DNA of 64,000 bases from Notamacropus eugenii (Eukaryota; Chordata; Mammalia; Diprotodontia; Macropodidae), in NCBI RefSeq assembly GCF_028372415.1, contig NC_092874.1, positions 54,721,865-54,785,864 of the forward strand. The letters are read 5' to 3'. Of this stretch, positions 1 to 10,795 are shown piece after piece. Position 1 is the first letter of the stretch. Every line of letters begins with the position of its first letter. The position numbers and the translations under genes are program-made. Below the pieces are notes generated by a model. The model was given only the letters and a program-made list of their open reading frames with translations. It was not told the DNA's origin and ran no database searches.

Positions 1-1040
1 AATTGATAAATGGGTCAAAGGATATGAACAGGCAATTTTTGGAAGAAGAAATTAAAAGATATCTATAATCATATGAAAAAATGCTCTAACTCACTTTTGA
101 TTAGAGAGATGCAAATCAAAACAACTCTGAGGTACCACATCACACCTATAAGATTGGCAAACATGACAGAACAAGAAAATAATAAATGCTGGAGAGGATG
201 TGGGAGAGTTGGAACACTAATTCATTGTTGGTGGAGCTGTGAGCTCATCCAACCATTCTGGAGAGCAATTTGGAACTATGCCCAAAGGGCTACAAAAATG
301 TGCATACCCTTTGACCCAGCAATATCACTACTAGGACTGTATCCCCAAGAGATCATAAAAATGGGAAAGGGTCCCACATGTACAAAAATATTTATAGCAG
401 CACTCTTTGTAGTTGCCAAAAACTGGAAGTCAAGGGGATGCCCATCAATTGGGGAACGGCTGAATAAATTATGGTATATGAATGTAATGGAGTACTATTG
501 TGCCATAAGAAATGATGAACAAGAAGACTTCAGAGAGACCTGGAAGGACTTATGATCTGATGCTGAGTGAAAGGAGCAGAACCAGGAGAACTTTGTGCAC
601 AGCAACAACCACAGTGTGTGAGAGTTTTTTCTGGTAGACTTGGAATTTCGTAATAATGCAAGAACTTATTAAAAAAAAAAAATCCCAATGGTGGATTTCT
701 AAGGCAAAATGCCTTCCACACTCAGAGAAAGAAATATGGAAGTCATTCACAGAATGTAGCAGATCATGTTTGTGTGTGTGTATGTTTTTGTGTATCATGT
801 TTTGATTTGTTATATGATTTCTTCCATTTATTTTAGTTCAACTACATAGCATGACTATAGTGAAAATGTACTCAATAGGAAAATATATGTAGAACCTATA
901 CAGAATTGTATGCGGTCATGGGGGGGAGGGGAGTAGTGGGGGATAGGTGTGGGGGGGGATAAAATCTTAATTTTATGGCAGCGATTGTAAACCATTAAAA
1001 ATAAAAAATTTAAAAAAAGGTAAAAAAAGAATTTTTTTTT
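1..1040 (+). mobile_element. LINE-1 3' end, ORF2 C-terminus plus 3' UTR (copy A)
   Basis: This is a 5'-incomplete L1 cut by the window edge. Positions 73-555 read as the carboxyl end of ORF2 (reverse transcriptase protein), with the Cys/His-rich block [16 protein letters not shown] and the motif NKLWYMNVMEYYCAIRN, both typical of mammalian L1 ORF2. The frame is broken near position 10 and again near 552, where two bases are missing relative to the copy at 33.5 kb. A G-rich tract (about 918-958) and an A-rich tail follow. It is nearly identical to the copy at 33,541-34,520, so both derive from one fairly young subfamily. Confidence 0.93.
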
Positions 1041-1283
1041 AAACATTAACCAACTGAGACACAAATAATATTTATGTTGCTAACTTCACTAGCACTTGAC
1101 CTAATTGTCTCCACAGTATTACTAAGAATTAAAGGACCCTAACTTAAAAAAAATAAAAAAATAAAACAAAAAAATAAAAATAAAATAGCAGTCAGGAATG
1201 TTTGTTGATAGCAAAAAGCCCTGTTATCATTCAGGTCAATATAAATGGTATTTCATGTGTATCACTGTGTTTCTTCCATACAG
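1..1283 (+). other. STEAP4: Last intron of STEAP4 (3' part)
   Basis: This is the sequence upstream of the STEAP4 terminal exon. It ends with a pyrimidine-rich tract and CAG at 1281-1283, a good splice acceptor. It holds a LINE-1 3' end (1-1040), about 100 bp of unremarkable sequence and an A-rich stretch (1143-1190). The upstream exon is outside the window. Confidence 0.8.
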
Positions 1284-1553
1284 TCCAAACTCGGTTACCT
1301 GACACTGATCTTATGTACAGCTCACACGCTTATGTTTGGTGGAAAGAGATTCCTCAGCCCTTCCATTCTCAGATGGTATCTCCCTTCAATCTATGTGCTA
1401 AGTCTCATCATCCCCTGTATGGTGTTGGTCCTGAAGTTCATCCTGCTAATGCCCTGCTTCAATCAGCCACTTACACGGATCCGGCAAGGTTGGGAAAGAA
1501 ATCTGAAAGGCTCTAAAAAGGCCCAGTTAGGAAACGGCAACACTGGGGTGTGA
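1284..1553 (+). CDS. STEAP4: STEAP4 metalloreductase, terminal coding exon
   Basis: This is the last exon of the six-transmembrane metalloreductase STEAP4, which moves electrons from NADPH through FAD and one heme across the membrane to reduce extracellular or endosomal Fe(III) and Cu(II). The exon starts in phase 0 right after CAG and encodes 89 residues ending at TGA 1551-1553. It opens with [16 protein letters not shown], a membrane helix; the histidine at 1323-1325 sits where the family's second heme-ligand histidine lies on helix 5. Next come the loop GGKRFLSPS, the hydrophobic last helix ([13 protein letters not shown]) and the cytosolic signature [11 protein letters not shown]. About 14 residues follow that signature, longer than my recollection of the human tail. 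The FNO-like NADPH domain and the first helices are encoded upstream, outside the window. Confidence 0.93.
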   Translation, partial: SKLGYLTLILCTAHTLMFGGKRFLSPSILRWYLPSIYVLSLIIPCMVLVLKFILLMPCFNQPLTRIRQGWERNLKGSKKAQLGNGNTGV

Positions 1554-2490
1554 AGTAGCTGACGACCAGTTCATCATGTCATCATGGGGACTTCCCAGCA
1601 ATGGACTTGAATGTCTCCTGTAGAGTGTGCTTTCGTTTCCTAAGCCTTCCTCTTCTTCCTCTCTCCAGAGTATAAAGAGCAGGAAGAGGGGAGGACTTTC
1701 TGCTAGGTAGACCCCAAGAAGGGATCCACTCTTCCTTGATTTCAGCTTTGACGACAAGAAGCACAAGAAGTTTGATCTCTCCCCCCCCCCCCCCACCCTA
1801 CTTACCTGGTCACCTCAAAGGTTCCATGATTTCCCTGGGCAAATGGGGGATCCCTCTACTGAGCCACATTGGTGACCTCTACTCTCTCCATCCCACCCAC
1901 CCCCAATGCACCTTGGTGGTCTTCATAAGTTGCTACAGAAAAAATCTAATAACCAGCCTCTGGCATTCATCATCTCTGATCTTATCTAGGCTAGTCCTCA
2001 TACAATGCTACTCATCATCCATGACCAAGTCCCTGCTAACTTGATAGAACTTGCCAAAACTTGTGCCCTGCTGGCTTAGCTTTTTAGAACCTAATATGAC
2101 TTGAGTGTTAGGAACGTTAAAGAAAAGCCTTCATGGAAGAGAGATTCCCTAGCTTATGTATTATTTTATAGGGAGAAACAATCTATTGTGAAGGAAGGGG
2201 CTAGAAGTAGAAAATCCTCACCATCTTCCCTCCCATTCCTCCCTAAAAAAAAACAAAGAGGAGGTGGAGCCAGATAAACAATGCCATATTGTTTTATCAT
2301 GGATCACACTAGACTCATTGCTTCAGTATGTTTCATTATTTGTGTGTGTCCAAGTATCACTCAGAGCTGACTACATGTAATATTATCTTATGACACAATC
2401 CACAGTAACGTCAGTTTCTATAACTTACTAAGATTCATCTTTTTTGTAAACAATGAAATGTAATAAGAAAATTAAACACTGATAGATCTA
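1554..2490 (+). other. STEAP4: STEAP4 3' UTR (3' end uncertain)
   Basis: This noncoding sequence follows the STEAP4 stop. It contains a run of 14 C (1781-1794) and no recognisable repeat until L3 fragments begin near 2515. Candidate polyadenylation signals are ATTAAA at 2471-2476 and AATAAA at 2767-2772. The first lies just before the repeats, so I favour an end near 2490, but the second is possible. Confidence 0.55.
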
Positions 2491-2514
2491 AATGGGTATT
2501 GGTTGAAGGAACAG

Positions 2515-3172
2515 CAGGTGTTTAAGCTTACAAAAGAGAAGACAAGTGGGAGATGATAGTTGCCTTCAATTTTCTGAAGAGTTATAATGTAGAAAAGGGA
2601 TTATACAGATATATTCTTGTCTCCTCTGCAAACGAGGAGCAACGCAGGAGCATAATGGTAAAAAAAAAAGTTTTAACAAACAGCTTTGGGGGGGAGGGGA
2701 AGCGCTTTAAGGTTTAAAGTACATTATTTACCATTTTTCATCCTTTTCTTAAATCTGGCTTAAAACAATAAAGTATGATTTGTAGCATGTTGTCCATTTC
2801 TGAGGTCTAAATGCTTATGCCGAATTTTTCACTATCCACTAGTCAGAGCCAACAAGCATATATCTCTAGAACAATGAGTAAAAGGTGCAAAGGGGCAAAT
2901 TGTGATTTATTGTCAGGGGAAACTTCTAATAGTGAGAGCTATGCGCTCTCCTCTAATTAAAGGTCATCATGTACAAGCTGGAGGACCCCTTGTTTAGTAG
3001 GCTGTGCTGGATCCCCTGTACCTACTAAGTGAATGGTACATAGAAGGAGCTTTGAATAAAGGCTTGTTGATTGACTTTGGAGAGGATTTTTTTTCAAGCA
3101 TGTTTTGGATTAGGTGGCCACCAAGCTCCCTTCCAACTCTAAAGTGCTGAGTTTTCTGTGAATCACGGAGGA
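2515..3172 (+). mobile_element. Old L3 (CR1-clade) LINE 3' end, interrupted
   Basis: Three blocks match the L3/CR1 3' region in order: 2515-2655 (decayed form of the 'AGAAGAGAAGACTTAGGGG ... TGATAGCTGTCTTCAA' part), about 2895-2962, and the terminal block 3095-3172 ending in a CCTTCCAACTCTAAAGTGCT-like motif. The intervening 2660-2890 and 2965-3090 are insertions. The second looks like an L2 or SINE tail (AATAAAGGCTTGTTGATTGA). Confidence 0.6.
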
Positions 3173-4320
3173 CTAAGGATTATGGAAGGTTCCAAAGTGA
3201 TTAGATGTGGTGGTCAAGAAGAAATAAGACATGGTGGGAACACACTGGAGGAAGAAACAGGGAAAAGATTAAAAACCAAAAAAAGGAAAGACCGTCAATA
3301 TTATAAAAATACATAGTAAAAACCAGGTTTGGAAGGAAACACTCGTCTGAACCATGCGTCAGCTCTGAAGTGGGTAGATGGGCATTTCACAGATGGGCGT
3401 GCTAATGCTCAGGGGTTCCAATGAGAGTGTAAACTCTAGTCATGCAATCACTCAGGGGTCCTGGAAATAACACAAAGCACCCTTTCTGGAATCCTCGATC
3501 GGTTATACACAGTGGTATCAAATTCAAATACAAACAATCCCCACTGCCTGCAGCTTGTTGATTTAGAAAACCAAAAATTAGCATTCCCTATGTTGGGGAA
3601 AAAAAACAAAATATTACCTATGTTGGCTTTTTATTTATTAAACATTTCCCAATTACATTATCATCTGGCTTAGCTGTAGGCTCTGCCAGTTTGACATTAA
3701 TGGGAGAGAGGACAGTTCACCTTTATTTCACTGGGCTTGATTTTTCTCTCTATACTAATCATGGAGCTTGGAGGGATGCCCCATCATATACTGTTGTATA
3801 ATATGCAGGTGGTTGTCATGCACTATGGTTGATTAAGGACATACATTATGTCAAGATGGTGGTTGCTATCTGCTTGGTCTCACAGAATATACTCAAGGAT
3901 AGTAACTTGGGCTCCCCAGTTACTAATCCCTGATCTTCCATCATACTGTACCATGATGTACAGCAGGCAAAGTACATTAGGGAACTACTTCCTGAACTCC
4001 CCAAATGGCCTCTTCCTACAAATTCTACCAAATGAAAACACATCTGGTTAGCTAGTACCTCTTTCAAAATGCAAATACTTCTGAGTGGGTGAACTCTATC
4101 AAAAACTTCTTTCTCAGTATTGACTTTTTAATTTGACTGGTTTATTAAATTATATCAAACTCCCAGAAATTTAGAATCTTGGAAGAAAGGAAGGGAAGAT
4201 TCTTTGGGAATTGTTTGGTGGAAGGCAGCCTGGGAGAGTGTCTTCATGCAACATCTTTGGAGTCAGAGGATAACAGGGAGTCAGAAAACATTTCATAAGC
4301 ACCCAATAGGTCACTTGGGA
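3173..4320. other. Intergenic, nothing recognised
   Basis: This AT-rich sequence has no convincing gene, RNA or repeat. Short open frames on both strands (around 3402-3584 and 3848-4067) lack family motifs. Confidence 0.6.
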
Positions 4321-4557
4321 GTACCTAGGTGACACACAGTGGATAAAACACTGATGCTGGAGTCAGGAAGACCCAAAATCACATCTCATCCACTTACTAG
4401 CTGTGTGACCTTGGGCAACTCACTTAACACCATTGCCTCAGTTTCCATGTCTGTAAAATGACCTGGAGAAGGTGATGGCAAACCACTCCAGTATCTTTGC
4501 CAAGAAAACCCCAAATGGGGTCACAGAGAGTCAGACACAACTGAAAAGAAACAAAAT
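4321..4557 (+). mobile_element. MAR1-type tRNA-derived SINE, full length
   Basis: This is a marsupial SINE with the usual order: the 5' part (AGTGGATAAAACACTGATG, GGAGTCAGGAAGACC), the CORE (TAGCTGTGTGACCTTGGGCA, CTCAGTTTCC), and the MAR1-specific 3' end (GGCAAACCACTCCAGTATCT, AAGAAAACCCCAAATGGGGT, a GACACAACTGAAAA tail). Confidence 0.93.
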
Positions 4558-5279
4558 CAGACATGCTGAATGCTACAGCTTGTCCCTTGGTGCCATCACC
4601 AGAGACAGTATTGACAAGTTGGCTATATTCCCAAGTCAGATTCTTCTGGCCTTATATAGTCCTTTTCATGATACTGTGTGCAAAGATTTCAACAGCATTC
4701 TTATGTGCTCGGTCATTAGGTCCTCCATTACAGTATCTGCCTGAATATGTCCTATAACATGTGGGTTATATAACCAAGAGCACAAGGCCAGTGGCTGAAT
4801 TAGTTTCTGCTGAGTCTGTCTCCATAGAAACTGCCATCTTAATCCTTCCACTTCAGTCTTGCATGACCCAGCTCTCCCCTTTCGAAGGCAGTTCTGTCAA
4901 CATGGAGGAGGCAGAGTTTGGCCAAGTACTCAGAAAGCGCCTGATGTCTTGGCATGAAGCAAGAAGGTAAACAATTTTCTTTTGCTTTCCTTTACCCTGA
5001 TTGCCATGGAAGGCACTTATGTACTTCTGGGATGTCTCCCCAAGGTACGCTCTGGTTACCACTCAGTTGGCTTAATGTCTTAACACTTTGAAACAGTGGG
5101 AAAACTTACTGAATGAAAAGAATTAAATTAAATTAAAAAATGCTTGGGTACCACTGCTCTGCTCATCAGGATGTCGGCTCTAGAAGTGACTTGTGAGGGA
5201 ACTCATAGAACTCGAGAGGAAAGTCACAAGGTGGACAATTGTAATGAAGATTTCTTGTCTCTGTGGAAGAGGAAAGTTC

Positions 5280-5600
5280 AGATTCAGTCAACCTATCTTT
5301 CCAAACTCATTAATACATTATACCCTGCTGGACTGCAGGGTCCCCTTTCTGGACTCTGCTGTCCAGCCAAAAATCACTGTTCTTTGTTCCTCATCAGACC
5401 CCTCCATTTCCTGTCTCAGTGTCTTGAAAATGGCCATCCTTTAGATCCAGAATACACTCACTCCTCACCTCTGCCTCCTTCCCTTCCAAAATGAAGCCCA
5501 AGTAAGACCTTCTACTCACTCAAAGACTTTCCTGATTTCCTCCAATTGCTAATGCCCTCTCTCCATACCTAACCTGCATTTAACTACCTTGGGCTTTATA
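5280..5600 (+). mobile_element. L2 LINE 3' fragment
   Basis: A pyrimidine-rich stretch with the L2 3' pattern (TTTCCTGATTTCCTCCAATT, TAATGCCCTCTCTCC). A separate L2-like 3' tail lies at 5930-6010 (CAGCAGAGATTCCTTCATCT, CATATAGTAGGC). Confidence 0.55.
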
Positions 5601-6175
5601 GGGAAACATTTCATTATATTGATCAGAAAACTTTATTTACCAATATTTGAACCTAATTTGATGTGGCTAGAAATTGGCAGACCTCAGAGATGCTCCCAGG
5701 GAAGCCAGAAGGTTATAGGGAAAGCCAGTATCCCATTCAGGTTTTGGGTCCACCCAATGCTTGTGTTTGGGGTTCCCCCACCCACCTTAATTTGCCTGTT
5801 TATGCTTGATAAGATGTATCTCAATGAACCTTGCCAGGAAACTACCCACACTGCAAAATAGCTTAAGCCCTAGAGTGGCTCTAGTTTTAAAATTCTTCTC
5901 TGAAACAGTACAGAAAACCTCTACCAAACAAACTCCTGGACAGCAGAGATTCCTTCATCTTTGTCTTTGTATCTCACAGACCCGTGCCCTGACATATAGT
6001 AGGCCAGTGCCACTACAGTACTATGACAACATTTACTAATACTGCACTAGCAAGAATCTAGCGAGCAAACAAGGATTTGCTGAATGGGTGCCAGCATATC
6101 TGTTATTAGTAATTTGAGCCTTCCAACTCATAAGTACTTTCCTGAAACTAAGTACAAAGGAATAACTATCTGTTG

Positions 6176-6300
6176 TTGGGGTTCTTAACCTGGGGTCCAC
6201 AGAAACATACCCCAAAACTTGGGGAAAATATTTTGATTTGGTTTTTTATGCAATCTTATCTATTTTATGTATTTAAAATTTTTCTTCTGCAAAGAGATCT
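6176..6300 (+). mobile_element. End of a hAT-like DNA transposon (GGTTCTTAACC family)
   Basis: It begins GGGGTTCTTAACCTGGGGTC, the terminal sequence shared with elements near 21.4, 31.85 and 48.36 kb. It is followed by the AT-rich TTTATGTATTTAAAATTTTT body. Only one end is clear. Confidence 0.45.
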
Positions 6301-6317
6301 ATAGATATTAGTAGGGT

Positions 6318-6790
6318 GATGGGGCCTGGAACGTAAAATGAAATGACCATGTTCTCGAAAGCAACCTAGTCCCAAATTTTCCCATACATTTCAGCAGCCC
6401 AGATCACTGGCTTCTGCCCAAAGCAACTGTCTCAACCTAGCCCACCTAGATCACTTAATTAGTTTACTTGTTGGTCCTTGGCCCACCCCAGACTACTTAA
6501 TATCCCTTTCATTACTTCATCTGGCCCACCCCAGGCTATTTACCACTCCTTAATCTCATCCAGATGTTTTCACTGTCCCTTTTTTGTATAAAAGTATCAG
6601 TCTCACCCCCATTAAGTTCTAGATTCCCTAAGAATTTCCCCAGCTTCTACTGGTATTACAATAAACCTTGTCACTTGACTGGAAGGTTTGAGTACATGAA
6701 TTTATTCCAGGTGAACAGGTGGAAGCCACCCTGTATCCTGACCCCAGCAACCCCAAACCACGTTAGAGTCACCAGACTGACAAAAGGGTC
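6318..6790 (+). mobile_element. Candidate solo LTR of an endogenous retrovirus
   Basis: The order of signals fits a retroviral LTR. A possible TG start lies near 6318, a TATA box TATAAAAG at 6587-6594, and a polyadenylation signal AATAAA at 6660-6665, 73 bp downstream, as expected for a short R region. The following CCACCCTGTATCCTGACCCC stretch resembles U5. No gag, pol or env is adjacent and no second LTR was seen. The boundaries are guesses. Confidence 0.4.
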
Positions 6791-7364
6791 TATAGCACAA
6801 AAAAATTCCCTTACGTTTTATAGGGGGAAGATTGGCAGAGAGAAATGAAAAGGGGACCAGGGTGAGTGGTGCCCAGTGGAAAAAACATGCTGGATTCAGA
6901 GTCCAAGGACTGAAGACAGCTTCTCCCACTCCCTATCTGTATGTCAGATTGTATTACTTATATTATGGCAGGTTGTATTACTTTTCTAGATCATAGGTGA
7001 AAAGCATGCTAGATGGCTCCTAAGTTTCCTTCCATGACTTAACATACATCACAAACTGTGAGCAACATAGTTAGTGATCTTTTGCCTCCAGTATTCCCCT
7101 CCTCTATTCTCAATTTTCCCAGGGCACTCTTTTTTTTTTATTTTTTAAATTGCTTTCAAAACTCCATCATACCACTAGGGGAGAGAGGTTTCTCAAAGGG
7201 AAGTCACTTGAAGCCCATCCAAGTTGAATTTCTCTAAACTCTTGAACCTCGTTATGTTTTTAGCCATACCACTTCTTGTGGGTAATCAGTTATAGAGGAC
7301 AGATGAGGCTGAGGGCCTTCCAGGAGTTACCGACAGAAAAACAAATAAAACAAACTTATTAAGC

Positions 7365-7530
7365 ATTTCAGAGGCTCTAAATTCAAATTGCAGTCCTCAC
7401 ACTTTCTGTGTGACCTAAGGCAAGTCAGTTCACCACAATAAATATCAGTTTTCTCATCTTTTGAATAAGGAGGCTACAGACTGGCTGACCTTGAAGGTCA
7501 TGCTCCAGGATTTAATTACCTGATTTATAC
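7365..7530 (+). mobile_element. Old MIR/Ther1-type SINE
   Basis: A decayed SINE with TCTGTGTGACCTAAGGCAAG and a GTTTTCTCATCTTTTGAATA block. Confidence 0.6.
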
Positions 7531-7571
7531 CAAGTAGTACTTATTTTTTGAATGTGAGTTGTTATTTAAGG

Positions 7572-7690
7572 TAGATCAGGTGGCACGGTGGATAGAGCAC
7601 TGGGGTTATAATCTGACTCATCTTTATGAATTCAAATCTGGCTTTGGACACCCACCAGTTGTGTGACTCTGTGGGTCTGTGACTGTGACT
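7572..7690 (+). mobile_element. CORE-SINE fragment truncated by a GA-rich tract
   Basis: The 5' part is clear (GGTGGCACGGTGGATAGAGC ... CAGTTGTGTGACTCTG). The expected 3' end is replaced by the purine tract that follows. Confidence 0.75.
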
Positions 7691-7812
7691 CTGGAGAAAT
7701 GGAAATGGGAAGGGGAGGGAAGAAAGGGAGGGAGAGACAGAGGGGGAGGGGGAGAGAGGGGAGGGAGGGGGAGAGAGGGGGGAAGGGGGAGAGACAGGGG
7801 GGAGGGGGAGAG

Positions 7813-7879
<67 letters not shown>

Positions 7880-7905
7880 AAAAAAGGAAGGAAAGTAATA
7901 TGAAG
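7691..7905 (+). repeat. GA-rich polypurine tract with (GA)n microsatellite
   Basis: About 215 bp of almost uninterrupted purines: GGGA/GGGGA-type units first, then an AG dinucleotide array at about 7818-7876. Long open frames on both strands here are low-complexity artefacts. Confidence 0.95.
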
Positions 7906-8224
7906 CCACAGAAGACTTCTGCACAGAGGAGTTACATGACTACATGACTAGATCACCCTGGATCAGTCCTGGTCATTCTGGGAGCAAGACAAAGGGAAAA
8001 GCAGAAGGAGAAAGAGTCTATTCTAACAGTCCAGACTACAGGGGCAGCAGGAACAAAGAGCTCCAGAGGATGGCTTGAAGACTGATCATCTGATTTAAAA
8101 TGTAAGCCCAAAATTAAGGGACTGGAGCAGGGATCATTTCATCTATTAAATTTCTGCTGGAAAGGAGTATGGAAGGCTATTATCTATAATTGTTTATGAA
8201 AACAGTTTTGCAAAGTAATTATTT

Positions 8225-8340
8225 TTAAAATGCTATCCTTTTATTCTTTTTATTCTTTTATCCTTTCTTTTGTTCCTTTTTTAAAAAATGGACAATCTTT
8301 CCCCAAAACACTCTCCTCTCACTGAACCCTCCCTATAAGA
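8225..8340 (-). mobile_element. Possible L1 3' UTR fragment, antisense
   Basis: TTTTATTCTTTTTATTC followed by a C-rich patch resembles the antisense 3' end of marsupial L1. It is weak and short. Confidence 0.3.
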
Positions 8341-8609
8341 CAAAAACAGTCTAAGTATAACCAATCAACAAAGCAGTGCCCTGGGCACACTATGCTGAAC
8401 CTGGCCATCCTGCCCACCTTTCCTACCTCCTCCACAGTACGCTGTCCTGACAACAGGGCCTATCGTGCTTTGCTTTCTAGTATTTGTACCCAAAGTATTT
8501 AGCAAAGTGTCTGCCACTTAACAAATATTCTATTTATCTATTTAAAACAAGTACGCACTTGATAGATGTTCCATCCACCTATTCTATCTGTCTGCCTAAC
8601 ACACAGCTG

Positions 8610-8780
8610 GAGTTGGACAGTACCTAAGAGGCATGTAAACCAGGATCCTCACTTTACCCAAAGGATGAAGAGCCAGAGCACGTTGAGTGATTTGCCCAAG
8701 ATGGCGGGGCTGGCATGCACCAAAAGTAACATTTGAACCCAGGTCCTCTGTCTAAGGAACCAGAAGTCTTCAGCCTTTGT
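8610..8780 (-). mobile_element. MIR-type SINE, antisense
   Basis: Antisense landmarks: AGTGATTTGCCCAAGATGGC (decayed CORE), ATTTGAACCCAGGTCCTCTG. Confidence 0.7.
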
Positions 8781-8924
8781 CTTTTCAGACTGAATTATTT
8801 ATAATTTTTGGATGTTTTCACACAAAAGCACGCTTACCCTCCCTTGATCATTTTTTTCTCTCTTCCTTTTGACATTTCTTAATAAATTTTCTGGCTTTCT
8901 CGAGGTGCTTTAATCAAAACTACA

Positions 8925-9140
8925 TAAGATTTAGAGCTAGAAGAGTCCTTAGAGATCACTCTGGTCTAACCCTTTCATTTTACAAATGAGGAGACTGAAG
9001 TCCAGAAAGGTAAATGACTCACTCCAAGGTCACACCGAGAGTGAAGAGCAAAGCCAGGACTCACAGAGACTCTCTCAGCCTCGATCCCAGACTTTTTCCA
9101 CGAGACCCAACTGTCACCCCTACAAACCACCATTTTCACA
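8925..9140 (-). mobile_element. MIR-type SINE, antisense
   Basis: TTTACAAATGAGGAGACTGA and CTCCAAGGTCACACCGAGAG are the antisense CORE; AGAGCTAGAAGAGTCCTTAG is the antisense 3' end. Confidence 0.75.
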
Positions 9141-9179
9141 GCATCGTAAAGCAAGTCCATAGAAGGAAGCTTACTGAAC

Positions 9180-9480
9180 ACCTCGCCCAGCTGCCTGGGC
9201 AATATGGGACTTCCTTTTACAACAAACTGACAGATTGTCATCCAGTGATTGCTTACACACTTTTTAGGGACAGGGAGCTCACTAACTCACGAGGCAGCTC
9301 GTGCCATTTAGTGATAAATTCTAGTTGTTAAAAAGTTCTTCCTCATATTAACTAGAAATCTGCCTCCCTGTAACCTCTAGACCCTGGCCCAATTCTTCCC
9401 TTCAGTGCTATACTTAACTCTTCTGTGTGACTGCCCCGAAAAATAGCAGAAGAGAGCTCTCACATCCCCTTTTCCTCTTT
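9180..9480 (-). mobile_element. L3 (CR1-clade) LINE 3' region, antisense
   Basis: In antisense it shows AGGGACAGGGAGCTCACTAA, GTTCTTCCTCATATTAACTA and AATCTGCCTCCCTGTAAC, the conserved L3/CR1 3' blocks also seen in sense orientation at 11.8-12.1 kb and 57.5-58.3 kb. Confidence 0.75.
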
Positions 9481-9484
9481 GCCT

Positions 9485-9590
9485 CTACCAAGCATTCTTT
9501 TTCAATCAATTAATCAATCAATAAGCAATTATTAAGTTCCCATTATGTGCACTAGGCACTGTGCTAGGTATAGGGACCCTAACTTTTAAA
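9485..9590 (+). repeat. Marsupial interspersed repeat fragment
   Basis: AATCAATCAATAAGCAATTATTAAG and TGTGCACTAGGCACTGTGCT belong to a repeat class that recurs at about 11,730, 18,290, 40,185 and 62,590. I do not know its exact family. Confidence 0.5.
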
Positions 9591-10126
9591 GTCATTTAAA
9601 AATTTTTTAATAGTATTTTATCTTTTCCATTACATGTAAAGACAATTTTAAAACATTTTTTTAAATTTTGACTTCCAAATTTTCTCCCCTTCTCACTCCT
9701 CTCCCTATAGCCTAAGACAATAAGCAATTTGATTTGGTGACATATATACATATATATCTATGATCATGTAAAACATATTTCCATATTAGTCATCTTGTGA
9801 GAGAAGAAAGAAACCAAAAGGAAAAAAATACAAAAAAACAAAGTGAAAATAGTATGCTTCAGACGCCATCCGTTCTTTCTCTGGATATGGATGTCCCTCT
9901 CCATCATGAATCCTCTGGAGTTGCCTTGGATCACCGTATCGCTGAGAAGAACTAAGTTACTCAGAGAGGACACATAACGCTGCTGTCACAGGGTACAATG
10001 CTCTCCTGGCTCTGCTTCCCTCACTCAGCATCAGTTCATGCAAGTCTTTCCAGGTTTTCTGAAATCCTTTCTTATAGGACAACAGTATTCATACACCACA
10101 ACACATTCAGCCACCACAAAAAGAGC
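9591..10126 (-). mobile_element. LINE-1 3' end, antisense
   Basis: This is the reverse complement of the same L1 3' region seen at 15,424-16,215. It includes TTCTTTCTCTGGATATGGAT, TTGCCTTGGATCACCGTATC, AATGCTCTCCTGGCTCTGCT and CATCAGTTCATGCAAGTC. It ends at CCACCACAAAAAGAGC, where a SINE abuts. Confidence 0.88.
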
Positions 10127-10283
10127 TCACTTTGCAGATGAGGAACTGAGACTAACAGGGTTCGGTGACCTGCCCAGGGTCACACAGCTAATAAGTGTCT
10201 GAGGCTAGATTTGGACTCAGGAAGATGAGTCTTCCTGATTCCAGGCCTGGCACTATATCCACTGCACTATCTAGCTGCGCCTC
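10127..10283 (-). mobile_element. CORE-SINE, antisense
   Basis: TTTGCAGATGAGGAACTGAG, GGTCACACAGCTAATAAGTG and the antisense 5' end CACTGCACTATCTAGCTGCG. Confidence 0.88.
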
Positions 10284-10414
10284 TAAATACCATGCCTTTA
10301 TATTAATGTAGTAGCCTGAGGTTGTACTGGGGCAGGATTTTACCTTTATTCTTATTAAAAATGACTTCTCTAATTCAGTGCATCATTTCAGTCTGCTGAA
10401 ATTATTTTTTTTTG

Positions 10415-10555
10415 AATCTTGATTTCCCATTTTGCAAAGAAGAGGAAACTGAGGCTCAGAGGAAGGAGGCTTGCTCCTAAGGGTCAGAGCTGGAATCTAA
10501 GCCCAGTTTCCCTGACTCCAAACCTGGCATTCTTCTACTCCACCCCCCTCACCCA
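10415..10555 (-). mobile_element. MIR-type SINE, antisense
   Basis: AGAGGAAACTGAGGCTCAGA followed by GTCAGAGCTGGAATCTAAGC and CCCTGACTCCAAACCTGGC. Confidence 0.75.
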
Positions 10556-10629
10556 CTTATTTGCCAGTGCAGATAATTTTAGTGGCCTAAGACAGAAATA
10601 AGGATGGGGCAGGACTTGTGACTTTACTG

Positions 10630-10795
10630 GTAAAGGCAAACTCCCTCTACCAACACAGAATAGCACCTTCCCCAAACTTAGAGTCTTGGAGAGTTCCCAG
10701 AGTCACATGTCAAGGCTTTCTGAGGGAGAACCAGAACCCAGATTTTCCTGACTCTCTCTTCACTATGACCTACCTCTTCACTATGACCTACATCC
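10630..10795 (-). mobile_element. SINE-like repeat, antisense, with a 19-bp tandem duplication
   Basis: A decayed SINE (CTTAGAGTCTTGGAGAGTTC, CCCAGATTTTCCTGACTCTC). CTCTTCACTATGACCTAC is tandemly duplicated at its end (about 10,757-10,792). A similar 21-bp doubling of CAGGATCTACTAATATTA-type sequence lies at 10,840-10,870. Confidence 0.55.

Noticed and set aside
4761..4970. Possible exon ending AAGGTAAAC at about 4,966
   Set aside because: It has a donor-like end and an open frame, but no acceptor, no homology and no neighbouring exon.
7562..7947. Ser/Leu-rich and Arg/Glu-rich frames on opposite strands
   Set aside because: They are translations of a GA microsatellite.
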